From assembly GCA_038496445.1 (NCBI GenBank), contig JALMLS010000062.1, forward strand, positions 62,001 to 126,000: DNA of 64,000 nucleotides, in the 5' to 3' direction. Position numbers and translations under genes: made by a program. How positions within the stretch are numbered: the stretch's first letter is position 1; every line of letters starts with the position of its first letter. The notes below the pieces were generated by a model that saw nothing but the letters and a program-made list of their open reading frames with translations, was not told the DNA's origin and did no database searches. This document shows positions 10,682-22,696 of this stretch, piece by piece. The stretch comes from Trichosphaerium sp. ATCC 40318. Lineage: Eukaryota > Discosea > Flabellinia > Trichosidae.

Positions 10682-12927
10682 TTAGCTACTTTCTTTTGAT
10701 TCTTCAACATTAGCAACGTTGGCGAGCTCAACATCTGTAAAAAAGATGCGTTAGAAAAATGACTAGGACAAATTAACAATACCTGTTGAGCCGCTGGTTT
10801 CTGAAGATCTGCTTGAATCTAGGATCAAAGCTGGGCCTCCGTGGTGCTTCAAATCCATGCCAACCTCTTGTTTGTCATCACTGACACGAAGGATACCAAG
10901 TAATTTCAAACCGCCAAATAAAAGTACAGACCAGGTTCCTACCCAAGCAACAATGGATAAAACACCCAATAGCTAGAAGCGCTAGTTTAGTACACAGCTG
11001 TCTGGAGTAATGTTGTTTAAAGCGTTACCTGCATGCCGAATTGTCTACCTCCACCGCCGTAGAATCCACCAAAGTTATCAGTAGAACCGTAAGCAGCCTC
11101 TAGGTTATCTCTTGTGGCGAAAAGGCCAGTAGAAAGGACTAATCAATAGAATTAGCAAGCCTATTTGAAGAAAAACACTTATCAAAAAAATACTTACCAC
11201 CCCAAATACCGCATGCACCATGTACAGGGAAAGCTCCGATAGGATCATCAACTCTTACTAAGAGTAGTAATTGAGCTGCGCCCAAGTATACACCACCAGC
11301 AATAGAACCAATTAGAACAGCAGCCCAAGGTTCTACCAAAGAGCATCCAGCTGTAATTCCGACCTTTAACGTTTGTTAGAGATCTACTTTCTTGAATACT
11401 GTACGTACCAAACCAGCGAGAATACCGTTAATAGTATTGTACAAACTCCATTTCTCTCCGAGTACAAACTTGCCGAAGAATAAAACGACAAGACCACCTG
11501 CAGCAGGTGCCAAAGTTGTGTTTACTGCTACTTTTGCAGCAACATCAATAAGTCCACCAGATACTCCTAGAGTTGAACCTGCGTTGAATCCATACCATCC
11601 AAACCAAAGGATGAATAAACCAAGAGAAGCAAGTGGAGCGTTATGAGGACGGAAAGCACTTTCATTTCCCTAAAAAGCAAGTAAATTATCTTTCAGCAAA
11701 TCTTTTGGCGTTTAGATCGTTTTTTCAGCGCTAAAACAATTTGAGGCACTAACCTTTTTAAACCTGCCCTTACGTGGTCCAACCATTATAGCACCAATAA
11801 GTGCAGCGATTCCTCCGGTAAGATGCACAATACCAGAACCTGCAAAGTCCTAGGAGGAGAATGGAGTCAGTTTTCGTTTTTTCCAGAAAAGCAAAAAAAT
11901 GTTTGTGAATTACGTACCAACATGCCGTTTGCGCCAACTACTATTGGATCAGCAAAAGGTGATAGCCATCCAGTATTGCTCCATCTATAATTAGAATTTA
12001 ATAATTCATTCACGTGAACACAGTTAAAAATATTTACTTCACAAAAAAGCAAGAATAGGTTAAAAAAACCCACTCTTGATACGTACCCCCAGTGAACTAC
12101 GACAGGGTACACCCATCCAGTAATAATAAAACTGTATATCAAGTATGCATAAAAGTTGGTTCGTCTATAAGTTCATACAACGAGTTAGTTAACTGGTAAC
12201 AGCGTTGAGAAAAAAATAAAATAAAAAGATAAAACGATCTTGCGCCCGAAACTTTTCTAAGCTATTGCGTAAACGTACTCTGCCATAGCGCCAGAAACGA
12301 TCGTAGCAGCAGCTCCAGCGAAAGCGAATTGAAAGAGCCATGCTGCCCAGTCATTAAAATCATTTGTAGCTATCATACCGACATCCCATCCTGAAGAAAG
12401 AAACAATGTTAACAAAAACTGAGAACCATTCACTGACTCACCAATGAAAGCATTATTTGCTTTATCGCCATAAGCAAAGCAATAACCAAACAACCAAAAG
12501 GCTAATGCAGCAATACAAGCATCGAGAGTGTTCTGAAAAAAAGAGCGGGTTCTGTTAGCAAAAACTAAAAAAACTACGAACAAAAAAAAGTTTGCTTTCG
12601 GTACATTTTTTTGAAAACGTGGAAACTTCAAAAAAACGAACCTTGATGAGTATATTCTGAGTGTTCTTGTATCTAACTGACCCAGCTTCAAGCATGGCAA
12701 AACCGCACTGCATGAAAAAAACCAAGTATGCGCTCATGAGAACCCATGCTGTATCAGCTGTTGCTTCTATCTTTAAAGGATGTTAGAGGGCCGTTTTATT
12801 GTTGGTCTTTTTTGGGTTTTTCGAAAAAACCAAAGCTGAGACTTACGATAGCTAGCTTAGCTTCTATACTATCTGTTCTATCTGTCAAGTTGCCTATGGC
12901 AGTAGTATTCATGACAGTAACGTTCAT
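10682..12927 (-). CDS. AMT1: Ammonium transporter (AMT/Mep/Rh family)
   Basis: Eleven-helix plasma-membrane channel/transporter for ammonium. The start at 12927 gives a short glycosylatable N-terminus ([20 protein letters not shown]). The family blocks follow in order over roughly nine exons: [21 protein letters not shown], a [20 protein letters not shown] block, [20 protein letters not shown] with the first pore His, then the [15 protein letters not shown] signature. [17 protein letters not shown] carries the second pore His. The C-terminus is cytosolic, ending [11 protein letters not shown] at 10682, as in plant/algal AMT1-type proteins. Introns have GTACGT or GTAAGT-like donors. Both pore histidines and the surrounding glycines are intact, so transport activity is expected. 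Confidence 0.93.
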
Positions 12928-13675
12928 TTTTTGTAGAAATGAAGTCTTGCTTCCACACGTGTGTATTTGTTAAAAAATGGCAGTAATCTGTTAACGATTC
13001 CCTAAAATTAACTTGCAAGTTGGTAGTAATTTTGGAATATGTCAGGGAACATAAAGGCAAAAGTAAATGGAAAAATGAACGTGTACACAACAACTCCGTC
13101 TAACGAACTGGACATCACGAAAAGAAACAGTAGTCAAGTGTACTACAAAACTGAGAAATTGTAAAACAAAAAAAAACTTCAAAAAAAAAATCTCGAGAGA
13201 ACTTGGGCCATGAAAAAAACCAGCTTTCTATTGTGAGTCGGATTTCGTGTAAGATCGTGTAATAGTTCATGGTTTCAATATTTTGTATTCTGGGCCAAGT
13301 TATTTAGGTGAGATACCAATTGTAGTATTTTTGATAAATAACACTACCAGAAAACTAAAAAAATTTAAACACCGTAACAACTTGTTTGTAAAACACTACC
13401 TCCACGTTAAACATTATACAAAAAACATCTAAAAATTTGTTGTAACCAAAGACAAGAGTGCGTATACCTGCTTTCCCCTCTTTTCTCTAAATTGAATCAA
13501 AATGGATGAATAGCTTTTGTGAAAGTCACGAAGTTCCATCCTGCTTGCCGATACCCGCGTAGATTATGCTTTGCCTATCCCAACCGGAACACGGCGTTCC
13601 TTCGCGTTGAATTATTGTTTGCTATCTAAGTGGCTCTTATGTATACCGTTCTGCGAAGCTTTTATTTTATTTTGT
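12928..13675. other. Intergenic region, no gene seen
   Basis: About 750 bp containing the ammonium transporter promoter and the 3' flank of the kinase gene. I see no further ORF with protein-like composition, no tRNA and no repeat. Confidence 0.45.
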
Positions 13676-16600
13676 TCACTCTCTCGGAGGTGCTTTAGCG
13701 TTCGGGTATAGTTGGTGTATGGCTTCAAGTTCCTGTATTATTCGAGTGAAAGGAGGTCTTATTTCAGGTTTTGCATCCCAGCAACGTTTCATGAGATTAA
13801 TAATTTCTTGAGGACACTAAAACAGATTTTCTTTGTTAGAACAAACAAATGAAGCAAAAAAACACGTACCCAAGCCAGATGTGATAGTTTTGGTCGAAGA
13901 CCGTTTATAACTTGTGTCACTATTGCTATTGGATTCGCTTGATCAGGGTAAGGTAGCTTGAATGGTATTAATAAAGATAGCAAGTAATTTTGTAGCATCT
14001 TTGGTACGTACTTGACGACTCAACACTTCCCACATTACAATACTGTAACTGAAAACGTCCACTTTGTTGTTATACTCTGGTGTTACAGCTGCTTCTGGTG
14101 CCATCCATTGGTAACTACCGCGACATTCTGTTTGGAACTGTACTTCAGTTGAAGATGCAATTTGCTTTGAGATACCTATTAAAGCAAAGTAGTCAGTAAG
14201 TCAAATCTTTTCGTGTGGATATTTTTGTTTTTATGGATTATTTTTTGTTGAAAGAGGTGTACCAAAATCGGATATTTTGACAATGTTGTTTTCATCAACC
14301 AATAAATTGAATGACTTCAGATCCCTTTTTATTGGATTATTATTTTCGAAAGAGATGTTCACCAGTGATTTACCATCACACGTGTGATAAATTTATTACC
14401 TGTGGATGACATCATGTGCGTGTAGGTAAGCCATTCCTTTAGCAGTATCATTAAGCCACGTGATCATTTGACCCCAAGAAATCTAGAAAAAAGTAAGAAA
14501 AGAAAAAAAACAACATTAATGAAATAACAAGAGAAAAGACTTACGTAAACATCTTGCTCAAAAACATCTGATAAACATCCTTGACTCATCCATTCCATTA
14601 TAATCCACACTTCATTTTTCAAGTTTGCAATGCCCTTGAGGAAATAAATAAGTTACAAAGAAAGGTCAAACAAACAAGTAGGGCATAGAAACCTTACCAG
14701 TAACTGAACAATGTTTGGATGATGAAGTCTTTTTAGAAGCTTCAACTCGTTCTTAAAATCTTCTCTAGTGACCTTACTCATTTTTTTACTAAAGAGTAAC
14801 TTCTTCACTGCAACATCAACTAAACAAAAAATAAACTCCAAGCTACCAAAAGAACTTAAAAAAATCATGAAATAAAGATCTTCGAATAATTTAGGTTTTC
14901 CTTAATGGTCAGTAACTTGTCTTAGCACAAGTATACAAAATATACTATTATGAAACTAAAACTATGGCTTGTTAAGCAGTAAAGGTGTTCTCATTCGAAA
15001 AGAACTAATCACTTTTTGTGCAACGTACGTGACCCTGACCAATTCGCTTTATAAACAACTGCATAACTTCCTCTACCAATCTCTTTATCAAAAGAAAGTT
15101 CATCAGGTTCAACTTGAAAACTAGATCGTTCTATGCCACCAACCAAAACTGGACGTGCAGGCAATGGTTTGGTCATACGACTCAATTCACTTGAAGTTAA
15201 GCTATCACGAGCAGGACTACCTGTAGGTCTGGGCGGTGGTCGTTTCATCATTGATGGCGATCCTTTGCAATTCTGATTCAGAGGGCTTTTTGGAGGTCTT
15301 ACAGGAGAGGCTCTCTTGCTAAAGGCAGGTGAAGCGTTTCCGTTCTGTTTAAGCGGTGTCTTTGGTGGCCTTGAAGGCGAAGGTGAAGGTCTACTATGAA
15401 GAGGACTATGGTTTCCTTTGGCCGGACGAATAGGTGACTTTGGTGGCCTTGAAGGTGAAGGCCTGCTATGAAGAGGACTTTGATTCCCTTTTGCTGGACG
15501 CAGTGGCGACTTTGGTGATCCAATAGAACTTGTCTTTTTAGGAGAGCGTGAAGGTGTTCTTGGTAGTGGTCTATCAGCGTTTCTTGATAGATACTTTTCT
15601 GGCATTGAAGGAGATCTTTTTTTCAAGTTGATTCTTTTTACGTTTGATTTTTTAACTGGAAATGGTAAGCTCATCCTGTATGCACCTCCTGAAGGCCTTC
15701 TCTTTGCTAATATTGAATTTACCTTCGGTCTTCTTTTTTTAGGTGATGGCTTTGTAATAACTCTTGATAATCTTACTGGTTGACCTGGGTATTGTTGATA
15801 AGGTGGAATCAATGTTTTTGGCTCTTCCTTCTTTGGCCCTGCTGTGTTTTGGCTTTTATTTGATGCAATTTGTGATGATTTGATAACAGGAGATGATTTT
15901 GGTCTTGTTCTTTCCGCTGTTGGGATACCAAATGCGATGAAGCTAAACTAAAACCAAGACATGTGCGTGAACAAAATGAAGAAAAAAACAATTTTGTTTT
16001 TCTTTGAACTTTCGACAAAGATGTCACGTACAGTTTGTTCTAGGTTGTTTATTTTGTTATTCTTCTCGATGATGTGGATATATGATTTTATGTTAAAAGA
16101 TTGCGGTTGTTGAAGTAAATGTGCAGGAAAGTTGAAAGGAATCCTGTAAACGCCAGGAGTCATTACTACCTATAGAAAAAGCAGAAAGTTTTGAGAATCA
16201 TGTCAAAAATCATAACAAAAAATGTAGAGTAAAAAAAAGTACTTTATCAGAGTGTTCACATGTCCAAGCGTACTGATGCATTTTTTCGAAAAGAACTAAA
16301 GCAATCAACAAGAGTTAAGTCAAATACAATAAAACTTTCTTGAAATTTCAGTAAAATAACATACCACCCATTCCTTTTATCTGCGTATCGCTTGAAAATG
16401 AGCATACAGCAAACCCTGATATTTTATGCGGAGAATCAAAAAGTATTGGATTACTTAAAGGTGGTACGACATTGTTTGCTGATTTGAAAAAAATAAATAA
16501 CTTTTTATCAGCCATGATCGGTAGTGGTATCTTATCAAGCCAAGGTCTATTTATCGAGTAAATAAAATTAACAGACATTATGTGCAGCAATATATAACGA

Positions 16601-17215
16601 AAAAAATCTGCACTGCAGAAGCACGAGCGCTAAAATTGATTTTTTCGAAGTAATTCACAAATCCTCTTTTTTGATGTTTCCCAAAATCACGTGCGTGAAT
16701 TTGCATAAGATCGATAGAGTACATTCTTCTTTTTGTCCCTAATAAATAAGTAAATTTATTTTCACAACAAACCAATAAAGACCACGTAAGGTAATCGAGT
16801 TTTCGATGATGTATTTAAGGTATTTACATTATACGTACGCGAAGAGGAAGTTCAAATTTAGAAGTACAGTCAATGGATGCATCAGTAATTTTAAAAGAAG
16901 TGTCTGCATAGAACTGACGCTTTACCAGTATACCTCTAGTCCATAGTTTTATTTTTATAACCTCTTGAGGATCAGGTACATCGAACATAAACTCTTCGTT
17001 CCACTGATGTTTAAAACAGTTAGATTAGCGATGAATAAAATATCATGTACCTGTCCTAGCCGATTTAGACCTGTTTCGTAACTACCCTTGCCTTTACGGA
17101 AACTTACAGTGCAAAATTTATTTTTTGAAGATAAAAGCCCTGAAAAACACTCCTCTGATGTTTGCTCCACCATAAGCCACATCTGGCCGCAAAAGTCCGT
17201 CTTTTTAGCGGCCAT
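13676..17215 (-). CDS. TKL-type protein kinase with C2-like/arrestin-like N-terminus
   Basis: Large multi-exon gene. The start at 17215 (MAAKKTDFCGQMWLMVEQTS) leads into a beta-rich C2-like segment with NEEFMFDVPDPQEVIKIKLW. Next is a region compatible with an arrestin N-fold: NPILFDSPHKISGFAVCSFS, then TPGVYRIPFNFPAHLLQQPQ. A roughly 230-residue Arg/Pro/Ser-rich linker has tandem SRPPKSP-type repeats (about 15200-15800). The kinase follows: glycine loop EIGRGSYAVVYKA, catalytic Lys in VAVKKLLFSKK, hinge IIMEWMSQGCL, HRDLKSFNLL split by an intron, ISDFG and WMAPEAAVTPEY. The C-terminal helices end NAKAPPRE at 13676. HRDLKSxN and the hinge place it in the TKL (RAF/plant-like) group. All catalytic residues are present. 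The arrestin-like assignment is tentative; the linker SPxK/PPxSP motifs suggest phosphorylation or SH3-type binding. Confidence 0.8.
15364..15505 (-). repeat. Tandem repeat encoding SRPPKSP/RPAKGN linker units
   Basis: Two near-identical direct repeats of about 70 bp, with a third more diverged copy downstream in the coding sense, inside the kinase linker. Each encodes a LHSRPSPSRPPKSPIRPAKG-like unit. The copies differ by a few silent and conservative changes and one small in-frame length difference. Confidence 0.7.
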
Positions 17216-18469
17216 TGTTAATATTACGTCTTAAAACAATGTAATACGGGCGTCGTTACTAAAGCGTCACGTGATTTGGGCTAAATTAAGCGCTAAATAA
17301 TTGTTGGGTATACTTTGTTTTTTTGGGTAATAAAACCTCACACAAAGAACAATTGAGTGAGCGTTTATTATACTTATCGTGTGGTATTACAAATGACACG
17401 TATAACACTCTCTTTGGTAGTGTATTATACGGGCACATGTGGTTGGGACGTAGAAATGGCGTAGGTGTATAAAATCACGTGTCAATTCAAATATTAATTT
17501 CTTACTTGATGTACGCATATAAAGGCATCGACTGATTGCGTCTTAACGTCTCCGTAATGGATAGATACCTTCGATATACAAGATAAAAACTTTAGGCTAA
17601 TTTCCTCTCCAGATAATAAACAACCAGTGGTAGCAAAGGTTTCGTTGCCAAAACTGGCGTTTGAGCGTTTAACCAGAACTTCACCTTAAGTTTACACTCG
17701 GATCAACAACCTCTCTATAGCGTGTACAAGTAACGTTTTGTGCGTCAATGATCCAGTACGTGTTCTCAACTGCTTTGGGGTTTGTTCGTGTTCAAACAAA
17801 AATAACCTGAAGCTATTTCCAGTTTTGGCAGATAATACTATTCTTAGCAGGGAGTGGTAGTGTTGAGTTACATGGTACAGATTGTATTAAAGCGGCGACA
17901 ATAATCATAAACCAACAGACGAGGTACATACCTTTTGTTCTTATTTCCTTCCTGTTTTTTTTGATACATTTTCGTTTGGACAATCGTGTGCAATTATAGT
18001 GCTTCTGTACACGTTGTTATTGAGTCTACTATTACTCATCACTTTCTCCCTGTTATCTAGTAGCTTTAGGGATCATTTAAAACGACATGTAGTAAAAAAA
18101 GCAAACAAAAAAAGAACTGCCTAGTTTTACTAAATAAAAAATTACATTTCAAATGGTTCGCCATTTCAAAATTTGTGATAGAACGCCAGTGGCCCTGCTT
18201 GAATCGCTCATGCGCACGAACCCGTACACTCATATCTAGTAGCCCAGTTTGTTTAACATGATTCTGTTTGTACTCTATTGCACAGAAATTTCGTATTGAT
18301 CGGGACGGTACGATTTCGAAAACTACTAGTGTAAATAGAAAACTGTGGAGCGATTAAGTTTCCTAAATAAGAAGGTTAAGCACTCTTGCCCAAAATACCC
18401 AAATAGCCTCACAAACGGGAACCTTGGCTATCTGAGGCGTATTCGCAATTGTAGATTGTTAATAGAACG
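17216..18469. other. Intergenic region with a degraded exon copy
   Basis: About 1.25 kb. It contains the promoter side of the kinase gene (TCACGTGA at about 17267, some 50 bp from its start codon), a second CACGTG at about 17477, and the exon copy listed separately at 17831-17964. The rest has no protein-like reading frame that I can support. Confidence 0.5.
17831..17964 (+). repeat. Degraded duplicate of an exon/intron junction of the lectin gene
   Basis: Matches 20008-20143 in the downstream lectin gene over about 135 bp, with a two-base deletion and scattered substitutions (I estimate somewhat under 90% identity by eye). The match starts at gataatacta, covers the exon segment encoding AGSGSVELH and runs through the GGTACATACC donor into the intron start. 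The copy has no open upstream exon, so it is a pseudogene fragment left by a segmental duplication. Confidence 0.8.
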
Positions 18470-20435
18470 ATGAAAGCACAAAACCGAGTGTTATTTACGC
18501 TAGTTGCGTTCTTTTGCTTGAGTCAAGTGTATGGTGGCGTTGTATCGACGTGCTCTTATGCTGGGAGGAAATATCAGCTTCACGACAACGCACTTTCAAC
18601 TATTGATTATCCAATGGGATGGGAGAGCGCATGTACAGGAGGTATCATCAACAGTTTATTATTTTGTAGAATTAGCGTCAAAGCAACGCGAAAAAGTGGT
18701 TTCCTTCTCGCTAAATTACGGTAGAGTATGAACCTTTAAAAATAACAGGACTGGATGAAGCTGTTGCAATGGCAAACTTTCCGGTACGTAAAAAAAGAGC
18801 ATCTTGGTCTAAAAACTGTTTTTCGCTGACTCTTTGTTTTTCTTTGTACAGCCAATACGACTTAGTTTGGAGAGTGAATCAGCGTGGGCAGATTCGACTA
18901 TTATCATAGAAGCACTGTACAAGTCTTGGGAGAAACCAACGTTTCCCTGTGCCCGATACGAAAGAGGAGTAAGTACTTACTTTATATGGTTAACAGAACA
19001 CAAACCAATACTCATTTTTTTGTATTAGGTAATCCTGAACAGTGGATGTGACAACGTTACACATTTCGTTTGTGAGGCTCCTACAGATGTACAACATTCT
19101 TCTTGTATTCAAACGGTCAATGATTGTACAACAGGTGCTCATAATACAGCAGAGTACGAAGGTAAGTAGCCAGGGCTTTTTTTTTCTTGTTTACTTAAAC
19201 CAGGACACTGTTATTCTCGGTTTAATATTTCATCTCCTTGGATTAACTCAGAGCTTATATGTCGAAAACGTGGTGGATATTTAGCTGTATTATCATCTAG
19301 TGATGAGTTTGATTTTGTACAGAGTAACATTACCGGCACAGATACTAACTTGAGGTGGACATCCTTTGGTCTTACAGCATTCAACCGTAATAATAAATCA
19401 GATTTTGCTTGGGTACGTTTCAACGTTGGTTAAGAGTCTTCGCTTAACTCTTTATTTACTAGCAAACAAGCCCAACATATGAACCTTTTGATTATGGATC
19501 AACATTTTTGCCAATACCTACAATGCCTTGGGATTATGACAACCCTTCCTATGTTGAAGCATGTGGTCTAATGTGCGTTTTTTTTTGTACAACTATTAAC
19601 ATTCTTTCCACCTTTGTAGATGATATGTACATTCTTTTAACACATGCTATTTAGAATAAGTTATGGGAGGTGGGGAGATTATGCATGTTCACTCGATGAG
19701 CTCCCACAGACTGGTGTTTTTCCAATCGTACCTTTATGTGAGTTCGATTTCTTAGCAGGAATGGGTCCTACAACTCAACCAACAGAAGCACCGCCAGAGG
19801 CGCCTTCAGAAATTACACCAACAGATATTACCCCCGCGGCAGTACCAACAACGAGTAATGGAAATGCACCTATTTCTATGGTTTGGAGTGACCATTCAAG
19901 AAAAAATGAGTACATACCGCTCAATGGCATAACGACAATACAGGGTACAAAGTTTGTAATTTTATTTGTAATATATGCTGATACTTTTAGGTCATTTGGA
20001 TGTACCCGATAATACTATATTCTTAGCAGGGAGTGGCAGTGTTGAGTTACATGTTACAGATTGCATTAAAGCGGTGATGATAATCATTAAACCTACAAAC
20101 GAGGTACATACCTTTGTTCTTATTTCCTTCCAAGTTTTTTGATTCGGAAAAAATGTGTTTCTTGTTTTATTTTCAATTTCACGTGCTTATTTCTGTTTTA
20201 GACGTCGAATGTAACAGTTTCACTTAGTGATAGCTGTGATGTAGTACAACTTATTACTCCTGAAGGAGTTTGTAAGAAGGTAACAAAGAAACAGGTATTT
20301 GCAAAAACTATAATTCTTATGGAGTTTAAATTGACAAGCGATACTGATTGTAAATCTGGTGCTAGTGTGCAAACACACACTACAATATATATACTGATAT
20401 TGAGTATATTATCTCTAATCAATGTCTTGCTGTAA
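18470..20435 (+). CDS. Secreted C-type-lectin-like protein, probably GPI-anchored
   Basis: Multi-exon gene. The start at 18470 gives a clear signal peptide (MKAQNRVLFTLVAFFCLSQ, cleavage near VYGG). The middle exons form a C-type-lectin-like fold: GHCYSRFNISSPWINSELIC, KRGGYLAVLSSSDEFDFVQS, a W...FGLTAFNRNN..FAW segment, PTMPWDYDNPSYVEACGL and finally SYGRWGDYACS. These are the family's C-Y-F, W..A...C, GG-LA, W and G-W-D-C landmarks. A Thr/Pro/Glu-rich spacer (PTTQPTEAPPEAPSEITP) follows, then a beta-rich domain and a C-terminal hydrophobic tail (TTIYILILSILSLINVLL) right at the stop, as for GPI attachment. I inferred an 83-nt first intron (about 18640-18722) to keep frame. It probably acts at the cell surface in binding carbohydrate or protein; the calcium-site residues are not the textbook QPD/EPN. 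Confidence 0.75.
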
Positions 20436-21006
20436 CCAAGTTGCAGCTTCAAAAAAATATACACGGAAAAAAAAATCCAAAATAAAAGTAGTGAACATCA
20501 AGAGTACCAAGAAACAATACTTATATTTAGTTCCACTAACAAAAAAGGTGAAGGCAGAACAGAATAGGAAGTTCATATGGGTAGAATTTTAAGCTAAAGA
20601 TGTTTACAATTATTTAAGTGTTGTTCCAATACCATTTCTTAGTACAACAAAAGGGTTTAAGTGAGTCAGGCCCATAATGCATCAATGACCTACAAGATGA
20701 CTCACAGAGCTATAAAATATGTAGTAATTTACTTGGTGATCAGAACAATACGAACTACAGCACTTCAACATTCCTGCAAAATCACTAAATCAAATTACTG
20801 ATAACGAAGTCAATTGTAGTTAGTAATCAACACATGACAAGTCCACCTGTTTTTACCACATTCTACTTGTCCTCGTGTTGTAATTTTGTGGTCTTGTACC
20901 CCGATAGATACCAGGTGTATCACGTGATATTCATGTTAGTTATACGTATAAACAGCCAATAATTCATGGTGAGTATTTATTGTCACATGAAACTTTAAAA
21001 CTGGGT
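20436..21006. other. Intergenic region between convergent genes
   Basis: About 570 bp of AT-rich sequence with one TCACGTGA at about 20919. It should hold the 3' untranslated regions of both flanking genes. No gene or RNA is seen. Confidence 0.5.
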
Positions 21007-22466
21007 TTACAATGGATCATACTTGTATGGTGTTGGGCCGAATACATCATCATCTGAGTCATATCTCTTTTTCTTTCGATGATCGTACTTACGTCCAGTA
21101 AAGAAGAACTGAAATAAAACGCCAAAGATCATTAATGCAGGAGTACCACAGAGGAGCAATAAAACTTTCCACGTGCTAATTTCATTAATGGTAAAAAAAC
21201 GACAAAAAAGTTGTGCCACTACACGTGGTAGCCATGTAATTTTTTGTTGATTAATGTGTTTAGTGGTGTCGATTATTTTAATATATCAAAAACGTACTAG
21301 TGAGTTCCATCAGGAAGCTCTTCGTAGAGGATAAGAAGTGGTAACATTTTCATAAAATGAGTTTTTAACCAAATAATATCCAACGCAATCGCTAAGGTTC
21401 ACATTAGTTTCCTTACGTCTCAAGAACACTAAGTACTGTACCTATCGAGTACGCTCCTAGCATAGATGTTGCTATGATGAGAATGATCTTCTGTAATAGT
21501 AGAGCAATGACCCCAAACGACTGAACAAAGAATAAGCAACAGAGATATAAATTGAATCATTTTCAAGAATGTGTCACTCAGTTGTTTCCAGAAAATAATG
21601 CAACATACCAAACCTGCCCCGCCAACGAGTATATACTGATACAGTGTACTAAGAACGTTATTAGACTATAACAAAAAAGAAGTTTGGCCTACCGAGTTAA
21701 GTACTTTGTCCCGATTGGAGTTGTTAGTAAGAGTGCACCAAGTACGAAGCCTATACCGCAGATGAGTCTATATTTGCTCATTCAATAGTGTATACACTCA
21801 CCAAATGTTACTCCTGAAAAGAAGATTCCAACATAAACAATAAAGAGGAGAATTAACCCAAAAATCATGCCTGCACGTGGTTAACAAAAGCGTACGCTAA
21901 AGAGGCGAGAAATATGTGTGCGAAAAAACATAAATTGCCAATTTGATCTATTGTGACGTACCGATTGCTCCAGAAATTAACAAGGTTAAATACCAAGGAA
22001 TGGATACATGGCTACCAAAAGCTACAAGAGATACGAAGAACATGAGTAAGAATCCATTGGTGAACAAAGTTATCTAAACAGAACGTAAAAATCACGTGTT
22101 TAAGAAAATGTGGTAAGAAAAAAAACCAAGAAAGACGTTGATGATTACCCTGAACAGCCTGTAACCCGCTACAAGATAAATTAAGCCAAAAAGAGCCAAT
22201 ACGCCAGTCACAGCTACGAACAAAATTATACATTCGTAATTAATCAGTAGAAGGTGCTACAGACGCGTACCGTAGTCAAAGTACTTTATTACAGGTTCAG
22301 GAAAGTGAGTTACTAGACAGAAAAAAATTAATATTTAGAAATCATTTCGCTTTACTGTTGCTTTGAACTTACGCCATTGGGTCCCGTTATTTGATATTAT
22401 ATCGCTATTATCTAGCGCGCTTATCAAAACAGCAAATAAGAGAACACAAAGGGTGTATCTCAACAT
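21007..22466 (-). CDS. TMEM198/DUF4203-like multi-pass membrane protein
   Basis: The start at 22466 gives a signal peptide (MLRYTLCVLLFAVLISALDN), followed by a short lumenal part (THFPEPVIKYFDY). Then a run of hydrophobic helices is spread over about eight small exons: VLALFGLIYLVAGYRLF, TLFTNGFLLMFFVSLVAFGS, YLTLLISGAIG, LILLFIVYVGIFFSGVTFG, LICGIGFVLGALLLTTPIG and IIATSMLGAYSIG. The GYRLF and Gly-rich helix pattern is that of the TMEM198 N-terminal (DUF4203) domain. The tail is cytosolic and charged (RKYDHRKKKRYDSDDDVFG) and ends at 21007. The join near 21290-21420 is ambiguous. I prefer an intron of about 99 nt there, since it lets the next standard donor (A|GTACGT) splice in frame. Confidence 0.7.
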
Positions 22467-22696
22467 GAGAGTTATATATGAGGGCGAAGGAACAGTTGTT
22501 ACAAAAATGCGGATGTTTTTGGAATGAATCACGTGGTTTCAAGTCTTCAGCGTCCAAACCCCACGAAATTTCCATAGAAATAGAAACTATTACACTTAAC
22601 AGTGGTAGCATTATTAATAGTTTCCTCACCAAATAAATGTACTTAAGAAGAACTGTTATTGTTTTATTGTATGCCTGTATTTTTATGTTTGTCAGA

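Noticed and set aside
21290-21430. A 25-nt intron in the TMEM198-like gene
   Set aside because: Using it forces a non-standard donor at the next junction. A 99-nt intron with acceptor after ACGAAGAG lets the next A|GTACGT donor splice in frame.
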